Of a stretch of DNA of 32,105 nt, positions 16,077-23,783 are shown piece by piece. The notes below the pieces were generated by a model that was not told the DNA's origin, made no database searches, and was given only the letters and a program-made list of their open reading frames with translations. Position 1 is the first letter of the stretch. Each line of letters starts with the position of its first letter. A program made the translations under genes and the position numbers. This DNA comes from Candidatus Omnitrophota bacterium. Its GTDB lineage: Bacteria > Omnitrophota > Gorgyraeia > Aquiviventales > Aquiviventaceae. The stretch lies in NCBI GenBank assembly GCA_023247235.1, contig JAHFGW010000015.1, forward strand, positions 1 through 32,105. Reading direction: 5' to 3'.

Positions 16077-17942
16077 CTAGCGGACTTCCGGGGGAAAGAC
16101 GCGCAGGATTTCCTCAAGACTGGTGACGCCGGCGCAGACTTTTTGCCAACTCGCCCGCGAGAGCGTGACCATGCCCTTGGCAATCGCCGATTGGCGGATC
16201 TGCGCGCTGGAGGCGCCCTTGATCATCAGCGAGCGCACGTGGTGATCGATCTGCAGCAACTCAAAGACGCCGGTCCGGCCGTGATAGCCGGTTTGCCGGC
16301 AGGCCTTGCATCCTTGGGCGCGCGCGACCTCGATCACGCTCGGCTCCTCCGGCACCACCAGCCCCATCGCGGCCAGGCTCGCGGGCGTGGCTTGCACGGT
16401 CGCGCGGCACTTAGGGCACAGCAGGCGCACCAGCCGCTGGGAGAGGATGCCGGTCAGGGTGGAACAGAGCAAGAACGGCTCAACCCCTAGATCGAGCAGC
16501 CGCGTAATGCCGCTGGAGGCGTCGTTGGTATGGAGCGTCGAGAGCACCAGGTGCCCGGTGAGCGCGGCGCGCACGGCCAGGCTCGCGGTCTCCTGGTCGC
16601 GGATCTCGCCGACCATGATGATGTCCGGATCATGCCGCAGCATCGAGCGCAGCCCGGTGGCGAACGTCAAGCCGACTTTCGGCTGTACTGGGATTTGCGT
16701 GACGCCGGGCAACTCATGCTCGACCGGATCCTCGATCGTCACGATATTGACGCGGCGGCCGGCGAGCATCGAGAGAAAGGCGTAGAGCGTCGTCGACTTA
16801 CCTGACCCCGTCGGTCCGGTGACTAGGAGCATCCCCGTCGGCTTGGCCAACATCGGCTTGAGCAATGCCCCCTGTGCGTCCGCCAGGCCCAGGTCCGACA
16901 GCTGGAGGCTCAGCTCCGGCTCCAGCAGCCGGATCGCGAGGCTCTCGCCGTGCAGCGACGGCAGCACCGAGATGCGCAGGTCCAGGCGGGTTCGATCCTG
17001 CTCAAACCAGATGCGGCCGTCCTGCGGCACGCGGTGCTCCGAGATATCCAGGTTGGCCATGACCTTGATGCGCGAGACGACGCTGCTGTAGAGCTGCGCG
17101 AACTGCGACGCCACGGCAACGTCGTACAGGACCCCGTCGATGCGCTCCCGAATCCAAGGCCCCTGCAGCCCGACGCCCAGATGAAGGTCGGTCGCGCGGT
17201 TGGCGCGCGCGTGCTGGAGGAGCTCGTTCACCAGCCGCACGATGCCGGTGTCGCCGGCGGACTCCGCCGGCCCGGTGAGCGCGGCGCGGCCGGAGGCCAC
17301 CACGGGCTCGGCCTCTGTCTCGCCATGCGCCGCCACGCCCGCGCCGACGCCGTAGTAGCGATGAATCGCCTCGAGCATGTCGCCGTTGACCGCGGCAAAG
17401 GGCTTGAGCTGGCAGCCCAGCAGCATCCGCAACTCATCAAGCCGTGAGGTGTCCAGCGGATCCGCCATCGCCAAGTCCAGCACCTCGTGCTCCCAGCGGA
17501 TCGGCAGGGCTTGGTATTGGCGCGCCACCGACACCGACATCCGCGCCAAGGCCTCCGCTCGGGGCAGCACGTCGCTCAGATTGACGGTGTCAAAACCCAT
17601 CGCGGCATAGAAGCACGCCGTGAAATCGAACGGCTTGGCGAAGAATTCGTGGGCCCCGCGCCGCCGCGCCTCGTCCATCGTGGACTGGTCGGCGTAGCCG
17701 CTGATCATGATGACGCGCGTATTAGGCGCTTCGGATTTGATGCGCGAGAGGACGTCCAGACCCGATGCGTCCGGCAGCCGGACATCCAGGAGGATGACTT
17801 CGGTTGGGCGGTGCGAGACTTGGTCCAACGCCGCCTGGGCCGTGGCGGCCGTGGAGACGTGGAAGCCCTTCTGCTCAAAAAACGCCTTCAAGACGCTGCT
17901 GATTTCCAGTTCATCATCCACCACCAGGAGTTCTTTGGGCAT
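16077..17942 (-). CDS. Receiver domain fused to a PilB/GspE secretion ATPase
   Basis: A 621-aa protein. Residues 1-115 form a CheY-like receiver (LLVVDDE acidic pair, phosphoacceptor Asp53 in ILLDVRLPD, Ser81 in MISGY, Lys103 in FAKPFD). Residues about 125-200 resemble the N-terminal GspE/MshE domain (VLDLAMADPLDTSRLDELR). The rest is a hexameric assembly ATPase with ATDLHL, Walker A GPTGSGKS (376-383), Walker B and VGEIRDQETA (440-453), LSTLHTND, and a four-Cys zinc site CPKC (509-512) plus CKAC (545-548). Such ATPases power type IV pili or type II secretion. Here phosphorylation could gate the motor. No other pilus gene is nearby. Start ATG 17942 matches the receiver N-terminus. Confidence 0.9.
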   Translation of the reverse strand: MPKELLVVDDELEISSVLKAFFEQKGFHVSTAATAQAALDQVSHRPTEVILLDVRLPDASGLDVLSRIKSEAPNTRVIMISGYADQSTMDEARRRGAHEFFAKPFDFTACFYAAMGFDTVNLSDVLPRAEALARMSVSVARQYQALPIRWEHEVLDLAMADPLDTSRLDELRMLLGCQLKPFAAVNGDMLEAIHRYYGVGAGVAAHGETEAEPVVASGRAALTGPAESAGDTGIVRLVNELLQHARANRATDLHLGVGLQGPWIRERIDGVLYDVAVASQFAQLYSSVVSRIKVMANLDISEHRVPQDGRIWFEQDRTRLDLRISVLPSLHGESLAIRLLEPELSLQLSDLGLADAQGALLKPMLAKPTGMLLVTGPTGSGKSTTLYAFLSMLAGRRVNIVTIEDPVEHELPGVTQIPVQPKVGLTFATGLRSMLRHDPDIIMVGEIRDQETASLAVRAALTGHLVLSTLHTNDASSGITRLLDLGVEPFLLCSTLTGILSQRLVRLLCPKCRATVQATPASLAAMGLVVPEEPSVIEVARAQGCKACRQTGYHGRTGVFELLQIDHHVRSLMIKGASSAQIRQSAIAKGMVTLSRASWQKVCAGVTSLEEILRVFPPEVR

Positions 17943-18089
17943 CTGCTCATTCCCCCCGCTCAGGCTGGCCGTGCGACACCCTCTGCCAGCCACACGTCCT
18001 TAAGTATGCCTGATGGGGCGCGCGGGTGAGAAGAGCGGGACTACTAAAATTTCAGCAGAATTAAATGGGCCTGACAGCCCGGGCGGGGG

Positions 18090-18773
18090 TCATTCGGCCG
18101 GGGGGCCGAAAAACTTATAGCCGACGTGGCGGATGGTCTCGATGTAGGTCGCGCCACCCAGCTCGATTTTCGCGCGCAGGCGGCGGATGTGCACATCCAC
18201 GGTGCGGGTGCCACCGAAATAATCATAGCCCCAGACCTTGTCCAGCAGGACTTCGCGGGTGAACACCTTGCCCCGGTGGGTCGCCAGGAACTTCAGCAAT
18301 TCGAACTCTTTGTAGGTGAGATCGACCGGCTGCCCATGGACCCGGACTTCATACCGCTCGAAATCCAGGTGCAGGCCGCCCACGGCGAAGCCGTTCTTGG
18401 ACTCGACCCGGTGGAGCTTCCAGATGAGGAACGCGAGCCGTTGGGCCAGCCGTTGGGAGCTGACCGGCAGGGTCAGGTAGTCCTCAAACCCCCAGCCCAG
18501 ATCCAGGCGGCCGAGCTGGGACTCCGGAACCAACAACACCACGGGCAAGTCTTTCAGCATCCGTTCCCGCCGCAGGCTGGCGCAGAGCCGCCCCCCGTCG
18601 ATCGCCAGGCGCTCCAGGTCCACGACCACGACCTCAATCCGCTCGGGCGCAAAGGTCTCCGCCAGCGCCTGGGACGAGCCGAAGGGCACCGGAGTAAATC
18701 CGTGCTCCAGGAGGCCGGACTTCAGCGTCTTCTTCTGGTCCCAATCGTCGCTGATCACCAGCACGCGATGCAT
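18090..18773 (-). CDS. OmpR-family response regulator with degenerate receiver
   Basis: A 227-aa DNA-binding regulator. The N-terminal domain (1-118) keeps the acidic pair (SDDWD) and Asp52 in VVVVDLERL. The Ser/Thr switch position is Val82 (VLLVPES), and the invariant Lys is Leu102 (DYLTLPVS), so normal phospho-signalling is doubtful. The C-terminal winged helix (127-225) is standard: VDLTYKEFELLKFLATHRGK, VFTREVLLDKVWGYDY, RTVDVHIRRLRAKIE and IRHVGYKFF. ATG 18773 follows the nadE stop directly; a GTG at 18779 overlaps that stop as GTGA. Either way it is coupled to nadE. No histidine kinase is present. Confidence 0.88.
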   Translation of the reverse strand: MHRVLVISDDWDQKKTLKSGLLEHGFTPVPFGSSQALAETFAPERIEVVVVDLERLAIDGGRLCASLRRERMLKDLPVVLLVPESQLGRLDLGWGFEDYLTLPVSSQRLAQRLAFLIWKLHRVESKNGFAVGGLHLDFERYEVRVHGQPVDLTYKEFELLKFLATHRGKVFTREVLLDKVWGYDYFGGTRTVDVHIRRLRAKIELGGATYIETIRHVGYKFFGPPAE

Positions 18774-18775
18774 CG

Positions 18776-20476
18776 TCACTGCACGCTTTCGTACCGGTTG
18801 GTAATGGGCATGCGGCGATCCCGGCCGAAGGCTTTGGGTGTAATCTTCAGGCCAGGCGGCCCCTGGCGCCGCTTGTACTCGGAGCGATCGACCATTCGAA
18901 TCACCCGCGCCACCAGCCCAGGGGCGAAGCGGTTGCGCGCCTGGATCTGGGCGAGGCTGCGGTCCTCCTCGACGTACGCCTTCAAGATCGCATCGAGCGC
19001 GGGATACGGCGGCAGCGTGTCCTGATCCCGCTGGCGTGGTGCGAGCTCCGCCGTGGGCGCGCGCCGGAAGACGCGCGCCGGAATCGGCGCGCCGGGCCCG
19101 CGCCGGGTGCGGTAGCGCGCCAGCCGATAGACGAGGGTTTTCGGCACGTCCTTGAGCACCGCGAATCCCCCGGCCATGTCGCCATAGAGCGTCGTGTAGC
19201 CGGTCGCCATTTCGCTCTTGTTGCCCGTCGTCAACACTAGCCAGCCGAATGCATTCGAGAGCGCCATGAGCAGCGTCCCGCGGATGCGGGCTTGGAGATT
19301 TTGCTCCGTGACGCTCACCGAACCCCTTGGCGAACGCCCGAGGCGCCCTGCCAGCGCCGCCCGATAGGCGCGCCGCAGCCCCTCAATCGGCAGCTCCTCG
19401 CAGCGGATGCCCAACGCCCGCGCCAGATGCCTCGCATCCTCCTGCGTCGCTCGGGAAGAGTACGCCGAGGGCATGACGACCCCGACGACGTGGTCGGCCC
19501 CCAAGGCATCCACGGCCAGCGCCGCGGTCAAGGCGGAGTCGATGCCGCCTGAGATGCCGAGCACGACCGTCTCAAACCGATTCTTGCGCACGTAATCCCG
19601 AAGCCCAAGACACAGGGCTTCGTAGACCTCCGCCAGCGGCCGAAGCATCCGGATCCGCCTGGCCGGCACGGGCGGGCGCTTAGCCGGCGGCGCGACGGGG
19701 ATCTTGAGGGCGCCTCGCACCGGCCTGGCCGGGCCGAGGTGGTTGGGCGAGAGCTCGCAGAGCAACAGGTCCTCCTGAAACTGGCGGCCCTGGGCCACCA
19801 ATCGCCCGTGGGCATCCAACACCAGGCTCGCGCCGTCGAACACCAACTCGTCCTGCCCACCGATGAGATTGCAATAGGCGATCGCCACCCGGTTGTCGAG
19901 CGCCCGCCGGGCAAACAGCGCCTGGCGCTGGCGCAACTTCCCGGCGTGGTAGGGGCTGGCGGAGAGGGCGACGATCACTCGCGCCCCCGCCCGCGCCAAC
20001 GCCTGCGTCGGCTGCGGCATCCAGAGATCCTCGCAAATTTCCAGCCCAATGGGTACGCCTCTCAGTTGCAGGAGGAGCTCCTGCGAGCCTGGGTGAAAGT
20101 AGCGCTGCTCATCGAAGACGCCGTAATTAGGCAAATACCGCTTGTGGTACATCGCCGCCACCCGTCCCTGCGCCAGCACGGCGGCGGCGTTGAACAGCCG
20201 GCCCGACCGATCGCGATCGACGCATCCCACGATCGCCGTGATCCCGCGCGCCCAGCCGGCCAAATCCCTGAGCGCCTGCCGGCATTCTTCCACGAACTGG
20301 GGCTTCAGGAGCAGGTCCTCAGGCGGATAACCTGGGAGGGCCAGCTCCGGCACCACCACCAGATCCGCCAGCCACGCCTGGGCATGGCGGATGGCGTCGG
20401 TGATGCGCCGCCGGTTACCGGCAACATCTCCCACGGTGGCATTCAGTTGAGCTAACGCAAGACGCAGAACAGGCAT
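18776..20476 (-). CDS. nadE: Glutamine-dependent NAD+ synthetase
   Basis: This enzyme amidates nicotinic acid adenine dinucleotide to NAD+, using ammonia channelled from glutamine. The 566-aa protein has an N-terminal nitrilase-type glutaminase with its Glu (VVPELALPGYPPEDLL), Lys (YHKRYLPNYGVFDEQRYF) and Cys (GLEICEDLW). The C-terminal synthetase has PP-loop LGISGGIDSALTAALA, then VVMPSAYSS, TTGNKSEMATGY and TLYGDMAGGFAVLKDVPKT. The open frame begins at GTG 20494, but the promoter -10 predicts transcription starting near 20490, so ATG 20476 is preferred. It is coupled to the response regulator downstream. Confidence 0.95.
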   Translation of the reverse strand: MPVLRLALAQLNATVGDVAGNRRRITDAIRHAQAWLADLVVVPELALPGYPPEDLLLKPQFVEECRQALRDLAGWARGITAIVGCVDRDRSGRLFNAAAVLAQGRVAAMYHKRYLPNYGVFDEQRYFHPGSQELLLQLRGVPIGLEICEDLWMPQPTQALARAGARVIVALSASPYHAGKLRQRQALFARRALDNRVAIAYCNLIGGQDELVFDGASLVLDAHGRLVAQGRQFQEDLLLCELSPNHLGPARPVRGALKIPVAPPAKRPPVPARRIRMLRPLAEVYEALCLGLRDYVRKNRFETVVLGISGGIDSALTAALAVDALGADHVVGVVMPSAYSSRATQEDARHLARALGIRCEELPIEGLRRAYRAALAGRLGRSPRGSVSVTEQNLQARIRGTLLMALSNAFGWLVLTTGNKSEMATGYTTLYGDMAGGFAVLKDVPKTLVYRLARYRTRRGPGAPIPARVFRRAPTAELAPRQRDQDTLPPYPALDAILKAYVEEDRSLAQIQARNRFAPGLVARVIRMVDRSEYKRRQGPPGLKITPKAFGRDRRMPITNRYESVQ

Positions 20477-20496
20477 GGACGCCAAGGAAGGCACGT

Positions 20497-20505
20497 ATTA
20501 TAGCA
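20497..20505 (-). promoter_or_regulatory. Extended -10 promoter of nadE
   Basis: Minus-strand TGCTATAAT is a perfect extended -10 element. No good -35 is visible, which extended elements tolerate. The predicted transcription start near 20490 leaves a leader of about 14 nt with no ribosome-binding site before ATG 20476. Confidence 0.7.
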
Positions 20506-20549
20506 CGGTTTGTCCGCCCTTCCGGCCGCGTTGGGCTGGGAGGGCCCCG

Positions 20550-21311
20550 TCAGGAGGCTGACTGCGAGGATTTGAGAAGCCGGTCGCGGACCCAGGCCAG
20601 CAGGAGCCAGCCCAGGCAGACCCCGACCGTGGCAAGGGAAAACCACCGGCCGTACAGGCCGTCTGGGGAAAACGGCTCGGTGGCAGCATGGAAGGCTTCG
20701 CTGGCAGGCAGAATGCCAGCCTCGCTCAACTCATGGAAGGAGTACAGGAGGATCTGACCCAGGAAGAGCAACAGAAACAGGCTTGTCACCTGAAAGAACA
20801 GCTTGAGGTTCATGAGATGGCTGCACTTGACCCACAGCACTGACATCCCCACCGTGACCAGCGCCCCCAAACCGGCTCCCAGGACAAAGGCGGGATGGTG
20901 CACCTGGGTCAGCATGAGCGCCGTCTCGATGCCTTCCCGCGCCACCATCAGCACCGTGAAAACAAACACCCCCCAGGCGGCCCACCAGGGGGAGGGGCGC
21001 GCAGAGAGCGCGTCGAGCTTGGTTTCGGTCTCGCGCTTCAGGTACCGGGCGTGCCGCCACATCTGCACGACGAGGGTCGAGACAAACACGACGGCGACCA
21101 GACCCAGCACGCCTTCCCAGAGCGGGTCGAAGCCCCGCTGCGCCAGCAGCCATCCCAGCAGCGCGCTGATCGCTAGCGAGGCGGCGATGCCCCAATAGAC
21201 CGGCGGCAGGAGTCCAATCCGCCGCGTCTTCTGAAGATACGCCACGATGATCGAGACGATGAGAAACGCCTCGAAGCTCTCCCGCAGGACGATGACAAAC
21301 GCTTGGACCAT
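20550..21311 (-). CDS. FTR1-family iron permease
   Basis: A 253-aa inner-membrane protein with about seven hydrophobic helices and the two RExxE motifs of FTR1/EfeU permeases: LRESFEAFLI near the N-terminus (Arg10-Glu14) and AREGIETAL (Arg125-Glu129). These glutamates bind iron during transport. Start at ATG 21311 has GGAG 5 nt upstream and puts the first RExxE in helix 1, as in the family. No EfeO or EfeB partner is present; the upstream genes are an outer-membrane barrel, a yezD-like gene, a Cys-rich lipoprotein and fur. It is the last gene of the Fur-controlled unit. Confidence 0.92.
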   Translation of the reverse strand: MVQAFVIVLRESFEAFLIVSIIVAYLQKTRRIGLLPPVYWGIAASLAISALLGWLLAQRGFDPLWEGVLGLVAVVFVSTLVVQMWRHARYLKRETETKLDALSARPSPWWAAWGVFVFTVLMVAREGIETALMLTQVHHPAFVLGAGLGALVTVGMSVLWVKCSHLMNLKLFFQVTSLFLLLFLGQILLYSFHELSEAGILPASEAFHAATEPFSPDGLYGRWFSLATVGVCLGWLLLAWVRDRLLKSSQSAS

Positions 21312-21330
21312 TAGGCTCCGGTGGCCATCA

Positions 21331-22077
21331 TTAGAACTCCACCTCGACAAGACTCTTGAGCTGGACGTCGTCGCTGGCGCGCGTCAGCCCGAATGCCGGG
21401 CCGACCAACAGGCGCAGATGGGGGGTGAGGCTGCTGTACAGGCCGGGAACCAGGTAGAGCTGATGGTCCTTGCGCCGGATGCCGAACTCATCGGCATCGC
21501 CAAGGCTCTCCTTCAGCTCAAGACCCAGCCGGGTGCGCGGCGTCATGCCGTAGCTGATTCCAGCCGTGTATTCGAATTCCCAGTCGCTGTGCGTATTGAT
21601 GTCTTTCTCACTGATCAGATTGGCGACGAGGTTCCACGGGCCCAGATCCTTGGTCAGAATGAGTTTATTCTCGAACGCGTCGCTGCGGGCATTCCGCGGG
21701 CCGTCCGGGTTCTTGTACTCCGTGTAGAGCGCCACATCGACCGGCCATTGCCCTGCCTCGGCGAGCCGGTACTTCGCTTCGATCTTGAACTGATCACGCT
21801 CCCAGTCCTTCGCCCGGTTCCAGGTGTAGACTTCGTAGTAGGCGAGCTGGAGATGGCTCGTCAGACCGTACTCGAGCTCCACCTGCTCACGGAAGGTATA
21901 GCTGTCGTCCCGATCCGCGTCGACGAGATTCAGGTCCGTCCAGAGCTCGACTTCAAACTCTCCCTGCTTCGCCGTATAGTAGTCCTGGTTGACGAGGTAA
22001 TCGCGCAGGTGCGCTTGGGCCGCAGGCGTCGCCGCGCACCACAGCCACAACCCCACCAGCACCATCCCTCCGCGCAT
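21331..22077 (-). CDS. Putative outer-membrane beta-barrel protein of the iron operon
   Basis: A 248-aa protein with a signal peptide (MRGGMVLVGLWLWCAATPAAQA, cleavage probably after Ala22). The mature part alternates polar and non-polar residues as in short beta-strands separated by Asp/Asn-rich turns, and ends in LVEVEF; the terminal Phe is typical of outer-membrane barrels. By size it could form about 10-12 strands. I do not recognise the family. It lies 8 nt after the yezD-like gene and 19 nt before FTR1, so it may be the outer-membrane step of the iron pathway. Confidence 0.75.
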   Translation of the reverse strand: MRGGMVLVGLWLWCAATPAAQAHLRDYLVNQDYYTAKQGEFEVELWTDLNLVDADRDDSYTFREQVELEYGLTSHLQLAYYEVYTWNRAKDWERDQFKIEAKYRLAEAGQWPVDVALYTEYKNPDGPRNARSDAFENKLILTKDLGPWNLVANLISEKDINTHSDWEFEYTAGISYGMTPRTRLGLELKESLGDADEFGIRRKDHQLYLVPGLYSSLTPHLRLLVGPAFGLTRASDDVQLKSLVEVEF

Positions 22078-22085
22078 GCTGCCTC

Positions 22086-22289
22086 CTAGAGGACATGGCG
22101 GCGTTCCTCCGCGGCAGCGGTCGGTCGGCCAGAAGATGCGAGGGCTTCCGGGGAATCGGTCAGCCGAATTCGTTCGACACGCTCAATGCGGACCACTTTC
22201 GCTTCGTGCACCACGAGCTGGATCGAGCCGTACTCCAACCCCCGCAGCGCTCGTTCCAACTCGCGCAGCATCGTCGGCGGCAGCGCCAT
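22086..22289 (-). CDS. YezD-family (DUF2292) small protein
   Basis: A 67-aa protein. ALRGLEYGSIQLVVHEAKVV and RIERVERIRL match the small YezD/DUF2292 family, in which a helix is followed by GSIxLxVHxxKVVxIExxExxR. The molecular function of the family is not established. The last 20 residues are charged and not part of the family core. It lies 3 nt after the Cys-rich lipoprotein and is co-transcribed with fur and FTR1, which links it to iron here. Confidence 0.82.
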   Translation of the reverse strand: MALPPTMLRELERALRGLEYGSIQLVVHEAKVVRIERVERIRLTDSPEALASSGRPTAAAEERRHVL

Positions 22290-22292
22290 CGC

Positions 22293-22502
22293 CTAGCGGC
22301 CCCGCACGCATTGGTGCGCCTGCCGCTGACAGTCGCACACAGGGCACATGGTCTCGGCCGGCAGGTCGGACGGCATGAGGCAGTTACAGTGCTTGCACAT
22401 GACTTCCGGCCTGCGCGCCAGGCGCATGGCGGCCGGAGGATGACTGGCGCAGCCGGCTAGCAGCAACGCGAGCAGCGTCAGCCGCCAGGCGAGGCGTCTC
22501 AC
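22293..22502 (-). CDS. Small Cys-rich lipoprotein with two CxxCxC motifs
   Basis: A 69-aa protein starting at GTG 22502, whose GTGA overlaps the fur stop. MRRLAWRLTLLALLLAGC is a typical lipoprotein signal with lipobox LAGC and lipidated Cys18. The mature part has seven further cysteines: CKHCNC (36-41), CPVCDC (53-58) and Cys65, plus His38 and His63. The spacing suggests one or two metal sites of zinc-knuckle or rubredoxin-like type at the membrane surface. I know no named family. An upstream ATG at 22577 in the same frame lies inside fur and would bury the signal, so it is rejected. Confidence 0.75.
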   Translation of the reverse strand: MRRLAWRLTLLALLLAGCASHPPAAMRLARRPEVMCKHCNCLMPSDLPAETMCPVCDCQRQAHQCVRGR

Positions 22503-22978
22503 GACACCATCTCCGTGACGTGCAGCGCCGGCGGCTTCGCCGAATGCGGCTTCTGGGTCCGCTGGCACGCAGGGCATAAGCCGTACAGCTTATGGGTGTG
22601 CGAGAGCAACTGGTAGCCGTAGCGCTTGACGATCTCCGCCTGCAGGCGCTCGACCCGCGGCTCCTGAAACTCGATAATCTCGCCGCATTGCGTGCACATC
22701 AGATGATCGTGGTGGGCTTTCCCCTCCGTGACTTCATAGTTCGGCGCGCCGTAGTGGAAGTCGTGCTTTTCGACCACTCCCAGCTCATGCAACAGGGCCA
22801 GCGCCCGGTAGACGCTGGCTCGGGCCACCGAGGGATCAACTCTCCGCACGTCCTCCACGAGCTGCTCCGCCGTGAAGTGCAGGTGGGCCAGGGCCCGGCG
22901 CAGCACAAGCTCGCGCTGAGCGGTCAGGCGCACGCCGCGATCCCTGATGAGCTGGCGGACGAAGATGTAGCGCTTCAT
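22499..22978 (-). CDS. fur: Fur-family ferric uptake regulator
   Basis: A 159-aa metal-dependent repressor. The N-terminal winged helix has RLTAQRELVLRRAL, HFTAEQLVEDVR and RASVYRALALLHELGVVEK. The dimerisation domain has the metal-binding HHDHLMCTQCGEIIEF and a second CPAC pair (YGLCPACQ), the structural zinc cysteines. It is closer to Fur than to Zur or PerR by context, since the operon ends in an FTR1 permease, but family typing by eye is not final. A perfect palindrome lies 9 nt before the start, so it should repress itself and its operon. Confidence 0.93.
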   Translation of the reverse strand: MKRYIFVRQLIRDRGVRLTAQRELVLRRALAHLHFTAEQLVEDVRRVDPSVARASVYRALALLHELGVVEKHDFHYGAPNYEVTEGKAHHDHLMCTQCGEIIEFQEPRVERLQAEIVKRYGYQLLSHTHKLYGLCPACQRTQKPHSAKPPALHVTEMVS

Positions 22979-22986
22979 GGAACTGT

Positions 22987-23003
22987 TTGAGACTGAGTCT
23001 CAA
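22987..23003. promoter_or_regulatory. Fur box (perfect 8-1-8 palindrome)
   Basis: TTGAGACT-G-AGTCTCAA is a perfect inverted repeat that contains the 7-1-7 form TGAnnnTnAnnnTCA of Fur operators. It lies just downstream of the predicted start of transcription (+2 to +18), where bound repressor would block the fur operon. Confidence 0.85.
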
Positions 23004-23011
23004 TGTACGGC

Positions 23012-23041
23012 ATTCTACCGATCAGGCCGTCTCTGTGTCAA
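23012..23041 (-). promoter_or_regulatory. Promoter of the fur-FTR1 operon
   Basis: Perfect TTGACA (23036-23041), an 18-nt spacer and TAGAAT (23012-23017) on the minus strand. Transcription should begin near 23005, directly before the Fur box. The next 160 nt up to the ferritin promoter contain no gene or clear motif. Confidence 0.8.
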
Positions 23042-23201
23042 GCGTAAAATGTGCCTGCCAGCCCCCGCGTGGCGGGTGACGCCGGCCGGCGATCTCCTCA
23101 TGTGCGGGCGGCGAGCAGATGGCTGAGCGGCACGCGGTGCCGCGAACCCACCGCGAGGGGCAGGACCCGCACCTGAGGACACTCCCCGCCGGCCACGTCG
23201 A

Positions 23202-23230
23202 TTGACACGTCCTGGCGCCGCGCGTATAGT
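23202..23230 (+). promoter_or_regulatory. Promoter of the ferritin-like gene
   Basis: Perfect TTGACA (23202-23207), a 17-nt spacer and TATAGT (23225-23230). The leader is about 19 nt and includes AAGGAGG. No Fur palindrome overlaps it, so this gene may not be repressed with the divergent fur operon. Confidence 0.8.
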
Positions 23231-23255
23231 GTGGGCCTCACCGAAGGAGGTCCGG

Positions 23256-23675
23256 ATGGCGTTCGATACCAAGAAGATCCTTGCCCTGCTGAACGAGGGC
23301 CTGGAAATGGAATACGCGAGTCACATCCAATACGTGACGCAGGCGGCGGTGACGCGCGGACCCTACGCGGAGGCGCTGATTAGCCGGTTTGAGGAAATCG
23401 CGGGGGACGAGGCGGAGCACGCGAAGATCATCCGTCAGCGGATCGTGGCCCTGGGCGGGGTGCCGACGACGAACGTGGGTGAGATTCAGATCCACAAGGA
23501 CTCCCTGAAGGCGGTCCAGATCAACTTGAAATACGAGCGGGACACGGTCGAGTTCTACCGCAAGCTGCTGAATCTCCTCCCGCCGGATGAGCCCATCCTC
23601 TATGAGGCCATCGAGCATATCCTCGAAGACAGCCAAGAGCACGTCGAGGAGCTGGAGCGTTTGGCCGACGAGTAG
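23256..23675 (+). CDS. Ferritin-like / bacterioferritin-type diiron protein
   Basis: A 139-aa four-helix-bundle protein. Helix 1 carries EGLEMEYASHIQY (Glu19), helix 2 FEEIAGDEAEHAKII (Glu52 and His55), helix 3 YERDTVEFYRKLL and helix 4 AIEHILEDSQEHVEELERL, giving two ExxH pairs for a diiron centre. Such proteins store or oxidise iron. It could also be a rubrerythrin-like erythrin domain; no C-terminal rubredoxin motif is present. ATG 23256 is chosen over an upstream in-frame ATG (23202) because GAAGGAGG precedes it and the earlier one lies in the promoter. It faces away from the fur operon. Confidence 0.85.
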   Translation: MAFDTKKILALLNEGLEMEYASHIQYVTQAAVTRGPYAEALISRFEEIAGDEAEHAKIIRQRIVALGGVPTTNVGEIQIHKDSLKAVQINLKYERDTVEFYRKLLNLLPPDEPILYEAIEHILEDSQEHVEELERLADE

Positions 23676-23687
23676 CGGTTCTCGTGT

Positions 23688-23722
23688 GCGGTGCCAGGCA
23701 CGAACATCGTGCCAGGCACCGC
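23688..23722. repeat. REP-like palindrome (GTGCCAGGCAC pair)
   Basis: GCGGTGCCAGGCAC (23688-23701) is followed by 7 nt and GTGCCAGGCACCGC (23709-23722), inverted with a single A-A mismatch. It lies 12 nt past the ferritin-like stop. The same 11-mer occurs once at 31579-31589, and a relative lies at 16040-16072. Confidence 0.75.
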
Positions 23723-23728
23723 GTCACG

Positions 23729-23760
23729 AAAAAAATGCGCCGGGGCGGATGCCTCGGCGC
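23729..23760 (-). terminator. Intrinsic terminator of nfu
   Basis: On the minus strand a 10-bp stem (23751-23760 with 23737-23746, one G-T pair) with a 4-nt loop is followed by A and seven U (23729-23735). It lies 23 nt past the nfu stop and is a textbook Rho-independent terminator. Confidence 0.92.
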
Positions 23761-23783
23761 GTTGTTGTGGAGACCAGGTTGGG

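Noticed and set aside
20495-20549. Intrinsic terminator after the FTR1 gene
   Set aside because: GGGCCC-type pairing exists but there is no convincing stem with a U-run.
23042-23200. Small gene between the divergent fur and ferritin promoters
   Set aside because: No frame with a start, ribosome-binding site or protein-like composition was found.
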